A stretch of DNA of 64,000 bases from Pseudomonas vancouverensis (GTDB lineage Bacteria; Pseudomonadota; Gammaproteobacteria; Pseudomonadales; Pseudomonadaceae), in NCBI RefSeq assembly GCF_004348895.1, contig NZ_RRZK01000032.1, forward strand, positions 124,001 through 188,000, given 5' to 3'. This document shows positions 24,153 through 33,300 of the stretch, in pieces (the first letter of the stretch is position 1; every line of letters starts with the position of its first letter). The position numbers and the translations under genes are program-made. The notes beneath the pieces are model-generated. The model was not told the DNA's origin, searched no databases, and saw nothing but the letters and a program-made list of their open reading frames with translations.

Positions 24153-24953
24153 TCAGGCATTTTGTGCCTGCAAAAAGATCGAAAACAGCTCGGACTGGGA
24201 TTTGATCCCCAGCTTGCTGTACATGTGTTTCTTATGGACTTTCACGGTTTCTACGGAGATTTCCAGCTTACGGGCGATTTCTTTACTGGAGCAACCGCTG
24301 AGCATCAATCGACCGACATCCAGTTCCCGAGCGGTCAGCTGTGCGCCTTTGAGTTGCTGCACCGACTCCTCGAGTTGTACCCGCCAGTCGGCCTGCGGGG
24401 GGGCTGGGGCCAGGGCCACGACTTCGTTGATTTCATAGGGTAGGCGCTGGCGCAGCAGGCCGAGTACCCAGGGCTGGATCAGCGACAGCAAGGCGATCTG
24501 CTGACCGCTGAAGCGCTGGGTGCTGCCCAGTGACAGGCACAGCGTGCGGTCGCCTTCGAGCTGGCAATTGAACTGGATTTCATCGGCCACCACATTCAGA
24601 CGAAAGTAGCGCTGGTAATACTCGGTCAGCTCGAAGTGCTCCGGAGCCACTTCCGACAGACGATAAAGTCCGGTGCGCGATTGTTCGCGGCAGGCGATGT
24701 AGAACGGGTCGAGCAGGTACAAGCCGCGCAGATAGTCCTGAAACAACTGGTCAGGGCTGCCATCCTCGCCCGGGCATTCGGCGAACACCTGCGGGCGCTG
24801 ATCGGCGCTGAAAAGCAGCGCCACCCAGCTGTCGAAGCTCACGTATTGATCCAGCAAACGCACCAGTTGGGTCCAGAAATTGGGCTTGTCCAGGGCGTCG
24901 ATCAGTTGCCCCACCGAACGGTGCCAGGCGATGTCGTCCAACGAGAGTGTCAT
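24153..24953 (-). CDS. LuxR family transcriptional regulator
   Basis: A 266-residue regulator. The C-terminal third is a clear LuxR helix-turn-helix (LTARELDVGRLMLSGCSSKEIARKLEISVETVKVHKKHMYSKLGIKSQSELF, shown here as its key elements TARE, SSKEIA, VETVKVH and KLGI, about 203-255). The N-terminal 180 residues do not show the autoinducer-binding residues of quorum-sensing LuxR proteins, so this is more likely a metabolite- or state-responsive regulator. It is divergent from the amidase gene with a 126-bp gap, suggesting control of the amidase-permease block. Confidence 0.88.
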   Translation of the reverse strand: MTLSLDDIAWHRSVGQLIDALDKPNFWTQLVRLLDQYVSFDSWVALLFSADQRPQVFAECPGEDGSPDQLFQDYLRGLYLLDPFYIACREQSRTGLYRLSEVAPEHFELTEYYQRYFRLNVVADEIQFNCQLEGDRTLCLSLGSTQRFSGQQIALLSLIQPWVLGLLRQRLPYEINEVVALAPAPPQADWRVQLEESVQQLKGAQLTARELDVGRLMLSGCSSKEIARKLEISVETVKVHKKHMYSKLGIKSQSELFSIFLQAQNA

Positions 24954-25079
24954 GCATCTACCCCTATCGTGTTACCCCAGCGGCGTGATTTCCCGCGCGG
25001 TTGCTTGCTGCGCATACTGGCGCACAGACACCGACCGGGCAATCTTTCCTCCGCCCGGCATGCATAACAAGGAATACCC

Positions 25080-25901
25080 ATGAAGGTCGAACTCGTCCAA
25101 CTGGCGGGCCGTGACAACGACACGGCTTACAACCTGCAACGCACCCTGGCGGCCATTGCTGCCTGCGCCGCCGATACGCAATTGATCATGTTCCCCGAAG
25201 GCCATTTGATGGGCTTCCCCTCGGCCGCCTCCGTGGCCGAGGTCGCCGAACCGCTGGACGGCCCGTCGGTCAGCGCAGTCGTCGCTGCAGCCCGTGAACG
25301 CAATGTCGCCGTCGCCATCGGCATGGCCGAGAACGACAACGGGCGCTTCTACAACACCACGCTGCTGATCACCCCGGAAGGTATCGCGTTGAAGTACCGC
25401 AAGACTCATCTCTGGGCCTCGGATCGCGGTGTGTTCGAGGCGGGCGACCGTTATGCCACCTGCCTGTGGAACGGTGTACGCGTGGGCCTGTTGATCTGCT
25501 ACGACATCGAATTCCCGGAGTCCGCTCGCGCGCTGGCGCAACTGGGTGCCGAGCTGCTGATCGTCACCAACGGCAACATGGACCCCTACGGCCCGACCCA
25601 CCGCACCGCGATCATGGCCCGCGCCCAGGAAAACCAGGCCTTTGCGCTGATGGTCAATCGCGTGGAAACCGGCGACGACAATTTGCTTTTTGCCGGTGGC
25701 AGCGCGCTGGTCGATCCGCTGGGCACGCTGTTGTTTGAGGCCGGGCGTGAGGAAGGGACCTTCGCGGTCGAGCTGGATCTGCACCAGTTGACGGCGGCGC
25801 GTCAGAATTATCGCTATCTCGATGATCAGCGGCTGAAGCTGCCGGGAGAGGTGGTTGAGCATGCCAGTGGATTGCGCGAGTTACTGATTCCTGCGCGCTG
25901 A
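25080..25901 (+). CDS. Carbon-nitrogen hydrolase (nitrilase superfamily), RamA-like amidase
   Basis: A 273-residue cytosolic amidase. The Glu-Lys-Cys triad is visible: MFPEGHLMG (Glu near 40), KYRKTHLW (Lys near 109) and LLICYDIEFPE (Cys near 142). AQLGAELLIVTNGNMDPYG and IMARAQENQAFALMVNRV are very close to what I recall of the R-stereoselective amidase RamA of Pseudomonas, which hydrolyses piperazine/piperidine carboxamides. The natural substrate is unknown. AAGGA precedes the ATG. It is divergent from LuxR and about 250 bp from the APC permease, a plausible amide uptake and hydrolysis set. Confidence 0.88.
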   Translation: MKVELVQLAGRDNDTAYNLQRTLAAIAACAADTQLIMFPEGHLMGFPSAASVAEVAEPLDGPSVSAVVAAARERNVAVAIGMAENDNGRFYNTTLLITPEGIALKYRKTHLWASDRGVFEAGDRYATCLWNGVRVGLLICYDIEFPESARALAQLGAELLIVTNGNMDPYGPTHRTAIMARAQENQAFALMVNRVETGDDNLLFAGGSALVDPLGTLLFEAGREEGTFAVELDLHQLTAARQNYRYLDDQRLKLPGEVVEHASGLRELLIPAR

Positions 25902-25930
25902 ACCGGATTTTTCATCAAGCGGGCTGGCGC

Positions 25931-25955
25931 CATCGCTGGCAAGCCAGCTCCCACA
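25931..25955. repeat. Single REP-like palindrome (CGCTGGCAAGCCAGC)
   Basis: CATCGCTGGCAAGCCAGC followed by TCCCACA, i.e. the complement of the TGTGGGAGCTGGCTTGCCAGCGATG REP form known in Pseudomonas. One arm only, 30 bp after the amidase gene. Confidence 0.75.
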
Positions 25956-25998
25956 ATGGATTGTGTTGCTCACAAACGTTGAATCCACAAGAGAACCC

Positions 25999-26040
25999 TG
26001 TGGGAGCGAGCTTGGTCCGGGCGGCGTTCCGACGATGAGG
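25999..26040. repeat. REP-like element, CCGGGCGG type (type C)
   Basis: TGTGGGAGCGAGCTTGG then TCCGGGCGGCGTTCCGACGATGAGG, the same composite form as 11643-11682. Together with the previous REP it fills the gap between the amidase and permease genes. Confidence 0.7.
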
Positions 26041-26150
26041 CCCTGACAGACAACACAACTGTTTGACCCAAAAACAACAACGCAACACCCGAAAATCCTG
26101 CGCCGAACTCGGCTCTGCCATAAATCCAATAAAATCCGGAGTAGTCGCTC

Positions 26151-27476
26151 ATGGCTCGTTTGCAACGCACCCTGTCATTGGGGTCGGTGGTGCTGTTTGG
26201 CATTGCCTACATGACGCCGATCATTGTCCTCGGCACCTTTGGCATCCTTGCCCAATCCACCGCTGGCATGGTGCCAGCTGCGTACCTCGCGGCGCTGGTG
26301 GCGATGTTCTTCACCGCCATGAGTTATGGCCGAATGGCCTCGGCTTTCCCCGTGGCCGGCTCAGCCTACAGCTATGTACGCAAGGCCATCAGCCCCAAGC
26401 TCGGCTTTATCGCCGGTTGGGCGGTGCTGCTCGATTACCTGTTCCTGCCCATGGCGATCTGGCTGATCGGCGCGGCCTACCTCAACTCCGCGTTCCCGGC
26501 TGTGCCGCAGTGGCTGTGGGTGCTGGCGTTCATCGGCATTACCAGCGCGATCAACATCGTCGGCCTGAAACTGGCCAATGGCATCAATGCCCTGTTGATG
26601 CTGGTGCAGTTCCTCGTGCTGATTGCCTTCGTCGCCCTGTGTGTGCACTACGTCGGCGGCGATGCGAGCACGCCGTTGTGGTCGATCAAGCCGTTCTTCA
26701 ACGGTGACATGCAGATGCCGTTGATCATGAGTGGCGCGGCCATCGCCTGTTACTCGTTCCTCGGCTTCGACGCAGTCAGTACCCTGACCGAAGAAACCCG
26801 CGACCCACGTCGCACCATCCCCCGCGCAATCATGTTGATCACCTTGATCGGCGGGCTGATTTTCGTTGGCGTGTCGTACTTCGTGCAGATCGCCCATCCG
26901 TCGTTCCAGTTCGACAACGTCGACTCGGCGGCCTATGAAATTGCGCGCAATGTCGGTGGCGACCTGTTCGTCTCGATCTTCCTGATCGGCCTGATCGTCG
27001 GTCAGTTCGCTTCGGGCCTGTCGGCGCAGGCCAGCGGCTCGCGACTGCTGTATGCCATGGGCCGTGACGGTGTGCTGCCGAAATCGTTTTTCGGCACCCT
27101 GCACGAGCGTTTTGGCACACCGATCAACAGCATCCTGCTGTGCGCGGTGGTCGCCTTGCTGGCATTGAAACTCGACGTCACCACCTCGACCTCGTTCATC
27201 AACTTCGGCGCGTTCCTGGCGTTCAGCCTGGTCAACCTGTCGGTGATCTTTCACTACTGGATCGGTGGCGAGAAGAAAGGCCCGCGCGAGTTCGTGCTGT
27301 TCCTGCTGTTCCCGTTCATCGGCCTGGCGGCGGACTTGTGGCTGATGGTCAGCCTCGATCACCTGGCGGTGTACCTGGGCCTGAGCTGGCTGGCGATTGG
27401 CGTGGTGTACCTGGCGGTGCTGACTGGCGGTTTCCGTCGCCAGCCGCCGGAGATGGATTTTCAGGAAGCGGTCTAA
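26151..27476 (+). CDS. APC family amino acid/polyamine permease, PuuP-like
   Basis: A 441-residue permease with about 12 helices. TLSLGSVVLFGIAYMTPIIVLGTFGILAQ, FTAMSYGRMASAFPVAGSAYSYVRK and FLGFDAVSTLTEETRDPRRTIPRA place it with PuuP/YeeF-like importers of putrescine and related amines. GGAG lies 9 nt before the ATG. Nearby amidase and LuxR genes suggest an amide or amine substrate, but this is inference. It ends in KK-free EMDFQEAV, at normal family length. Confidence 0.85.
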   Translation: MARLQRTLSLGSVVLFGIAYMTPIIVLGTFGILAQSTAGMVPAAYLAALVAMFFTAMSYGRMASAFPVAGSAYSYVRKAISPKLGFIAGWAVLLDYLFLPMAIWLIGAAYLNSAFPAVPQWLWVLAFIGITSAINIVGLKLANGINALLMLVQFLVLIAFVALCVHYVGGDASTPLWSIKPFFNGDMQMPLIMSGAAIACYSFLGFDAVSTLTEETRDPRRTIPRAIMLITLIGGLIFVGVSYFVQIAHPSFQFDNVDSAAYEIARNVGGDLFVSIFLIGLIVGQFASGLSAQASGSRLLYAMGRDGVLPKSFFGTLHERFGTPINSILLCAVVALLALKLDVTTSTSFINFGAFLAFSLVNLSVIFHYWIGGEKKGPREFVLFLLFPFIGLAADLWLMVSLDHLAVYLGLSWLAIGVVYLAVLTGGFRRQPPEMDFQEAV

Positions 27477-27628
27477 ACCCGTAGTAGCCGGTTTGCTGGC
27501 GATAACAAGCTCAAATGCAACGAAGGTCTTGAGATTGCCATCGCAGCAAGCCGACGCCTATGGTGGCATTGCCGCTCTTGCCACCACGTGTGATCCTTGT
27601 GCCTTTCATATAAGGTCACTGCAGATTC

Positions 27629-28060
27629 ATGACATCTTCCTCAACGCCACCTCGCCTCATCCGTATCGCCGCCGCCCTGCTGATCGGCCCAGACGGTCGC
27701 ACCCTGCTGGTACGCAAGCGCGGTACCGAGGCGTTCATGCAGCCGGGCGGCAAGATCGAACCCCATGAATTGCCGGTTCACGCCCTGGCCCGCGAGCTGG
27801 AGGAAGAGCTTGGACTGGACATCGACCCGGCGCAGGCTGTTTACCTCGGTCCCTTCTCTGCGCCCGCCGCCAACGAGCCGGGTTTCGTCGTGCACGCCGA
27901 ATTGTTCCAGTTGCACATCGACGTGGACGTCACCCCGGAGGCCGAGATCGAAGAGGTGATCTGGATCGACCCGAGCCGTGATACTGGCCTCAACCTGGCA
28001 CCCTTGACACGCGATCTGATCCTGCCGTTTTATCGAGCATCGCTGACCGCGATCGCTTGA
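27629..28060 (+). CDS. Nudix hydrolase
   Basis: A 143-residue Nudix protein with the complete motif GX5EX7REUXEEXGU: G-KIEPH-E-LPVHALA-RELEEELGL (about residues 46-68). It would hydrolyse a nucleoside-diphosphate-linked compound. The sub-family is nearest to 8-oxo-dGTPase/unspecified Nudix proteins, and the substrate is not predictable. It is followed at 22 bp by a LysE-type exporter and GNAT gene in the same direction. Confidence 0.92.
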   Translation: MTSSSTPPRLIRIAAALLIGPDGRTLLVRKRGTEAFMQPGGKIEPHELPVHALARELEEELGLDIDPAQAVYLGPFSAPAANEPGFVVHAELFQLHIDVDVTPEAEIEEVIWIDPSRDTGLNLAPLTRDLILPFYRASLTAIA

Positions 28061-28082
28061 TCATTCACGCAAAGGACTGACC

Positions 28083-28721
28083 ATGATCCCCCTTCAAGAC
28101 CTGCTGATATTCGCCGCCGCCGCGTTCCTGATGGTGCTGACGCCCGGGCCGAACATGATCTACCTGATCTCGCGCTCGATCTGCCAGGGGCGCAAGGCCG
28201 GGGTCGTTTCGCTACTCGGTGTGGTCGCGGGATTTCTCGTGCACCTGTTCGCCGCCGCAGCGGGTTTGACCGCGGTGTTCCTCGCCGTGCCGGTTGCCTA
28301 TGAAGTGTTGAAGTGGGCCGGTGCGTTGTACTTGTTGTGGCTGGCCTGGCAAGCGGTCAGACCCGGTGCACGTTCGCCGTTCGAGGCACAGCAGTTGCCC
28401 GCGGATTCTTCGCGGAAACTGATCACCATGGGCTTTTTGACCAGTGCCCTGAACCCGAAGATTGCGGTGTTCTATCTGTCGGTGTTTCCGCAGTTCATCA
28501 CGCCTGAACATGGCTCGGTGTTCAGCCAGAGCATCATTCTCGGGTTGACCCAGATCAGCGTCAGTTTCAGCGTCAACCTGATGATTGCCCTGTTTGCTGC
28601 CACCATCGCCTCATGGTTTGTGCGCAATCCGAGCTGGCTGGCAATGCAGCGTTATTTCATGGGCTTTGTGCTGTCGGCTCTGGCGGTGCGCCTGATGCTT
28701 GAACAACGCCGGATGGCCTGA
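28083..28721 (+). CDS. LysE family translocator (RhtB type)
   Basis: A 212-residue membrane exporter with six helices. MVLTPGPNMIYLISRSICQGRKAGVVSLLGVVAG near the N terminus is the LysE/RhtB signature (PGPNM), and GFLTSALNPKIAVFYLSVFPQF (about 118-140) is the second conserved block. It probably exports an amino acid or its analogue. AAAGGA lies just before the ATG. The next gene begins 2 nt after the stop. Confidence 0.93.
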   Translation: MIPLQDLLIFAAAAFLMVLTPGPNMIYLISRSICQGRKAGVVSLLGVVAGFLVHLFAAAAGLTAVFLAVPVAYEVLKWAGALYLLWLAWQAVRPGARSPFEAQQLPADSSRKLITMGFLTSALNPKIAVFYLSVFPQFITPEHGSVFSQSIILGLTQISVSFSVNLMIALFAATIASWFVRNPSWLAMQRYFMGFVLSALAVRLMLEQRRMA

Positions 28722-28723
28722 AC

Positions 28724-29221
28724 ATGTGGATCGAGCGACTGGATGCCAGCCATGCCCTGGACTATCGGGCGCTGATGCTGGAAGCCTACGACCTGCATCC
28801 GCAGGCCTTTACCTCCAGCGTGCGCGAGCGTGCGGCGATGCCGTTGAGCTGGTGGGAAGCGCGGCTGACCAGCAAGCTGGATGTGGTGCTCGGGGCGTTC
28901 GAAGAGAGGCGGCTGGCGGGCATTGTCGGGCTGGCGTTCGAACCCCGGGAGAAAGCCCGGCACAAAGTCACGTTGTTTGGCATGTACGTATCGCCCGCCG
29001 TTCGTCAACGCGGGGTCGGTTATCAACTGGTCCAGGCGGCCCTGGCTGACGCTCGGGAACACCCGGGGCTGCGTTTGATCCAGCTCACGGTCACTGCTGG
29101 TAACGATGCGGCCATCAATCTGTATCGGCACTGTGGTTTCGTGCAGTACGGCCTGGAGCCGATGGCGGTGCGGGTCGGTGAGGACTACTTCGACAAGATC
29201 CACATGTGGCGCGAGCTCTGA
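28724..29221 (+). CDS. GNAT family N-acetyltransferase
   Basis: A 165-residue acetyltransferase. The acetyl-CoA loop is visible in KVTLFGMYVSPAVRQRGVGYQLVQAAL (R-Q-R-G-V-G, about 95-100), followed by LTVTAGNDAAINLYRHCGFVQYG (N..A..LY...GF, about 122-140). Coupled to the LysE exporter (2 nt gap), so it may acetylate the exported compound or detoxify a related one. Substrate unknown. Confidence 0.9.
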   Translation: MWIERLDASHALDYRALMLEAYDLHPQAFTSSVRERAAMPLSWWEARLTSKLDVVLGAFEERRLAGIVGLAFEPREKARHKVTLFGMYVSPAVRQRGVGYQLVQAALADAREHPGLRLIQLTVTAGNDAAINLYRHCGFVQYGLEPMAVRVGEDYFDKIHMWREL

Positions 29222-29258
29222 GCCGTATACCCCACAGGGGCTTGTGTTGTCATTGGCG

Positions 29259-30176
29259 TCAGCGAACAGCGCTAACCCCGTCCAGCGTCGAAAACGAGGT
29301 GTCCTTGGCTGTCAGCAGGAAGTCGCGCATGTACGGCGCATCGAGCATGTCCGCGCGAATCGCCGCATAGAGCGTGGCAAACAAACCTTTTTCGCCCAGG
29401 CGCTTGGCCTTCACATAACCCCGCGAACTGTATTCATGCAGTGCCCAGTGCGGCATGCCGCATACACCGCGACCGCTGGCCACCAGTTGCATCATCATCA
29501 CCGTCAGTTCCGACGTACGCACCTGGGCCGGTTCGATATCGGCCGGTTCGAGAAAGCGCGTGAAGATGTCCAGGCGATCGCGTTCCACCGGATAAGTGAT
29601 CAGGGTTTCCGGGAGCAAGTCTTCGGGGACGATGTAGGGTTTGCTGGCCAGGCGGTGCTGATTGGCCACGGCGAGCATCGCTTCGTAGGTGAAAAGCGGC
29701 ACATAGGTGATCCCGGCCAGCTCCAGCGGATCGGAGGTCACCACCAGGTCCAGATCGCCACGGGCCAGGGCCGGCAGCGGGGCGAAGGAAAAGCCCGAGG
29801 CCAGGTCCAGTTCAACCTCCGGCCAGGCATCGCGGAACTGGTCGATGGTCGGCATCAGCCATTGGAAGCAACTGTGACATTCGATGGCCATGTGCAAGCG
29901 CCCGGCGGTACCACCGGCCAGTCGACTGATGTCGCGCTCGGCGGCGCGCAGCAGTGGCAGGGTGGCATCGGCCAGTTGCAGCAATCGCAAACCGGCGCTG
30001 GTGAACCGCACCGGCTTGGTCTTGCGCACGAACAGCGGCATGCCCATGCGCTCCTCCAGTTCCTTGAACTGATGGGACAGGGCCGACTGGGTCAGGTGCA
30101 GGCGGTCGGCCGCATCCACCAGGCTGTCGGCTTCGCGCAAGGCGTGCAGGGTCTTGAGGTGACGGATTTCAAGCAC
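29259..30176 (-). CDS. metR: LysR family regulator MetR
   Basis: A 305-residue LysR regulator matching MetR, which activates methionine biosynthesis genes with homocysteine as cofactor. The N-terminal helix-turn-helix reads VLEIRHLKTLHALREADSLVDAADRLHLTQSALSHQFKELEER in key elements (LEIRHLKTL, AADRLHLTQSALSHQ). I chose the GTG at 30176 because it gives the family length and has GGAG 8-9 nt upstream. The open frame extends 65 codons further but lacks family sequence. The usual partner metE is not next to it; the toxin-like gene lies upstream instead. Confidence 0.9.
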   Translation of the reverse strand: MLEIRHLKTLHALREADSLVDAADRLHLTQSALSHQFKELEERMGMPLFVRKTKPVRFTSAGLRLLQLADATLPLLRAAERDISRLAGGTAGRLHMAIECHSCFQWLMPTIDQFRDAWPEVELDLASGFSFAPLPALARGDLDLVVTSDPLELAGITYVPLFTYEAMLAVANQHRLASKPYIVPEDLLPETLITYPVERDRLDIFTRFLEPADIEPAQVRTSELTVMMMQLVASGRGVCGMPHWALHEYSSRGYVKAKRLGEKGLFATLYAAIRADMLDAPYMRDFLLTAKDTSFSTLDGVSAVR

Positions 30177-30279
30177 CGTGGGGCTCCATGAGGAAAACTT
30201 GTGATCTGTAAAACGATGTTGAGTTTGTCTCATGTTGAAGGGGCTGTCGACCTCAATGCGAGCTCGCACAGCTGAGCCA

Positions 30280-30311
30280 GTGGTCGACGCATCGTATTTC
30301 GCGTCGACCAC
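30280..30311. other. Perfect stem-loop between toxin-like gene and metR
   Basis: GTGGTCGACGC (30280-30290) and GCGTCGACCAC (30301-30311) form an 11-bp stem with a 10-nt loop. It lies 35 bp after the toxin-like stop (minus strand) and about 100 bp before metR. No T-run follows. It may be a terminator or a protein-binding palindrome. Confidence 0.5.
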
Positions 30312-30345
30312 GGGTGCAGAAAAGCGATCCAACAGTAGCTGGAAC

Positions 30346-33300
30346 TCAGAGCGTTTCGAAGTGAGCGAGCGCAATCGATCGCTTGCCTATGTCGGCATAA
30401 GGCAGGTTCGCGTCGTCAGCGTGTGTCAAAAAGCGGTGCTCGGGCAGTTTCAAGTGGGCTTTCTCGAATTGCCTTAACACCGGCGCCTGGCTGGAGTAGT
30501 GAAAGTGCGCGTACCACAACAGCACGGCAGGTTCCCGGGTCAGATCATGAATTTCATATTCCTGCAGGTAGTCGATACGACCGTCCTTGCGCTTGCCCAG
30601 GCTTTTGATCGCACTGGTCTTGCGGATTTCCACGGCGTTCTGGCCGATCAGGTCATCGAGCATGCCATCGGTGGGTTTTTTTGAACTCAGCGACTGATGG
30701 GTACGCAAGGTACGCCCGCTGGATCTCAACTCGACAGCCTTGTCACGCAATGGCGCGATAATCGGGTTCTGCGCATCGACCTCCTCGATATGCAGGGCGC
30801 GTCGAGTCAATTCGTCCGCTTCGCTGACCAGCATGTGTTCGAGGTCGACGGGCAGCATGTCTTGCGCGGCATAGGATTGCACCCGGGCCTGGTACGTCGG
30901 CAAGGCGTCCAGTCGTTTGCGGGCGTCGGCGATCAACGCGGTGAGATCCCGCTGTAGCGGGTTCGATGCCGGAGCTGGCGGGTTCAACAAGCGGAATTTG
31001 CCACTGGCGTTTTGCTCCCAGACTTCCAGATAACCATGCTTGCCGGTCAAGGTGTATTGCCGCGCTTGAGTGGTGGGTTCCCAGCGCTCAACGCCGATCA
31101 ACAATTGGTCATCTTCGGTGGTAAAGACTTTTTTGTTGCTGCGCCCGGCAGGTGTCGCAGGGGTGGGCAGGTCAATGCCCTTGCGTGCGCGTTCGGCGAT
31201 TTTTTCAATACCGGCCATCAGCGGTTCAACCGCATCCATATGGAAATGTTGCGGATAGCTGGTGGTCCAGACCTTCATGTCTCGACGAAACTGCGTGTAC
31301 AGATCCAGGCAGTCCTGGAGAATCTGGTTGCGCTGGGCCTTGGTCGCACTGACATCCGGCAGTTCCAGCTGGGTGAACAGGGCGCGATCAACCTTGGCGC
31401 GCAGATTGTCCGCTTGGCCTTGCAAGTAAAACCAGGACATATCGGGTGGATTGTCAAAGCGCTTGACCACCTCCAGCAAGTGACCGGTTTTGAGGTAGAG
31501 CAAGTTGAAGTCACTGAGCCGCCCGTTCAACGCCGCGACTTCAGCGCTCAGTTTCACCTTGTCGGATCTCAGGGTGATGCGCTCGTACCACAGGTTAAGG
31601 CTGGCCATCACCTCTTCGACCTGATCGAGCTCGCGCAGCAGGTCCACCCGAACCTTGCGCATCGTTTCATGGATGCCCAGGCGTTGACCCAGCGCATCAT
31701 CGGCCATGTCATCGAGTTGATCGGTCAGTGCATCGATGCGGTCGATCAAGGGGGCGGCGCGATGATTGGCGTAGTAGACGCGGTGCTGGTAGCGGTCCGT
31801 CATCAACAGGGCGTCACTGCTTTGCATCTCGATCAGCACGCGGCGTTTGTTGCCGTGGGTCAGAGGCAGCAGTTCGGCCAGTGTCTGGTAATGTTTGGCG
31901 GCCATTTCAATGTCGCTGGCACAGGCAGCGTCGGCGGCGCCCCGCAACGCCGGACGGTTTTCCACAGACGCGTCGACGTAGTTTTGAATCGGCACTTTAT
32001 TTTGCTGGATTCGCCTGTCCAGCTGTGCGGCTATGTCATCGGCGCCCTCGGTCAATTGGTGATGACGACGGAAGGTTCGGTCAGCCCACCAACGCGGCAA
32101 GCGCTGACGAATGGCCTGTGGCCAGACCGGATCGAATGCATCCGCCAGGTGTCCCAGCGCGGCGCCGCCGCCGAGTCCGCCACCGTCGAATGTCGTCCCG
32201 TAGACACCGAACCAGGTGTCCCACTGGCCTGTTTCGTCGAGGCTGATCGGCTGCTTGTAGGTCTTGCGGCTGTTACCCGCCAGTCGCCACATGCGTGAGT
32301 CGTTATCCAGCACCACCTGGAAAATCCGCCCCTGGCGCTCGATGAAATCGCCGTCGGCATGGCGGTACACCTGTCGATAGAGGCCATAGTTTGCCGGCTG
32401 AAGAGCTGACAAGGAGATCGGTTTTTCATATTCGTAGCCAGTAAAGCGAGCGACAACCTGTGCGGTCTGGCGCAGCGATCGTTGCTGCAGCGCCGCTGCG
32501 TGTCTGGCTAGCGTGTGCAATTGGCGCGTCCGGGTGAGGGAACGGGACAGCCGCGAAAGCGCGGAGGTGGCCATTTCGCCGGGAATCAGATCCAGCACGG
32601 CGTCCAGCAGGCACTGCAAGACGGTTTTGAGCTCATCCAGGCCGTCGCCTGCATCGCCGCGCAAAAAGGCAGCTACGGCTCGATTGGCGGCAGCCCAGGC
32701 ATCGTAGAGCGCAATGGCAGTGCCGATAAACGGCAGGAAGCCCAAGGCCATCTTCATGTAATTAAAGGCACGCGGGCCGTCCATGGCATAACGCTCAAGG
32801 GCCAGTGCACCGCTGGAACGGGACGTACTGCGATGGGATTCGATTTGCCTCCCCATGTCCACGTCAAGCAGGTGGGCAGCCAATGAGGTGGTTGCTGGCC
32901 AGGGAACACCAACGCCGATCATGCCATCGAAGTTTGTGGCGACGGCGTTGACGATACGGCGCTCATGGGCCTTTGCATCACCGTGGATGGCGCGCCCGGC
33001 CAGGTATTTGGCCCATGGGTCTTGCGCGCTCAGGTTGAACAGGGCTTTGCGTGCGGCTTGCAGATTGTCGTAGCGACGCAGGCATTGGCCATCGGGGCTT
33101 TCCGGCAGGTATAGCAGTGTGATGCCGCCGACCTGTTCTTCGATGAAGGTGACGCCGGCCAAGGTCGTCGGGCCCTCGCCGGGGGTGTCTTTGCCGCCCG
33201 CAGTAAGACTGGCGGGCAAGATAGCCACGCGCTTGCCGCCGGCACGCCATGCGGCAGAGGTGTTCGCGTCAATGGCGATGTCGAAGATTTGCTGTTCATC

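Noticed and set aside
30177..30374. N-terminal extension of MetR upstream to 30374
   Set aside because: The extra 65 codons do not match the family, cover a perfect hairpin, and the GTG at 30176 has a proper ribosome site and gives family length.
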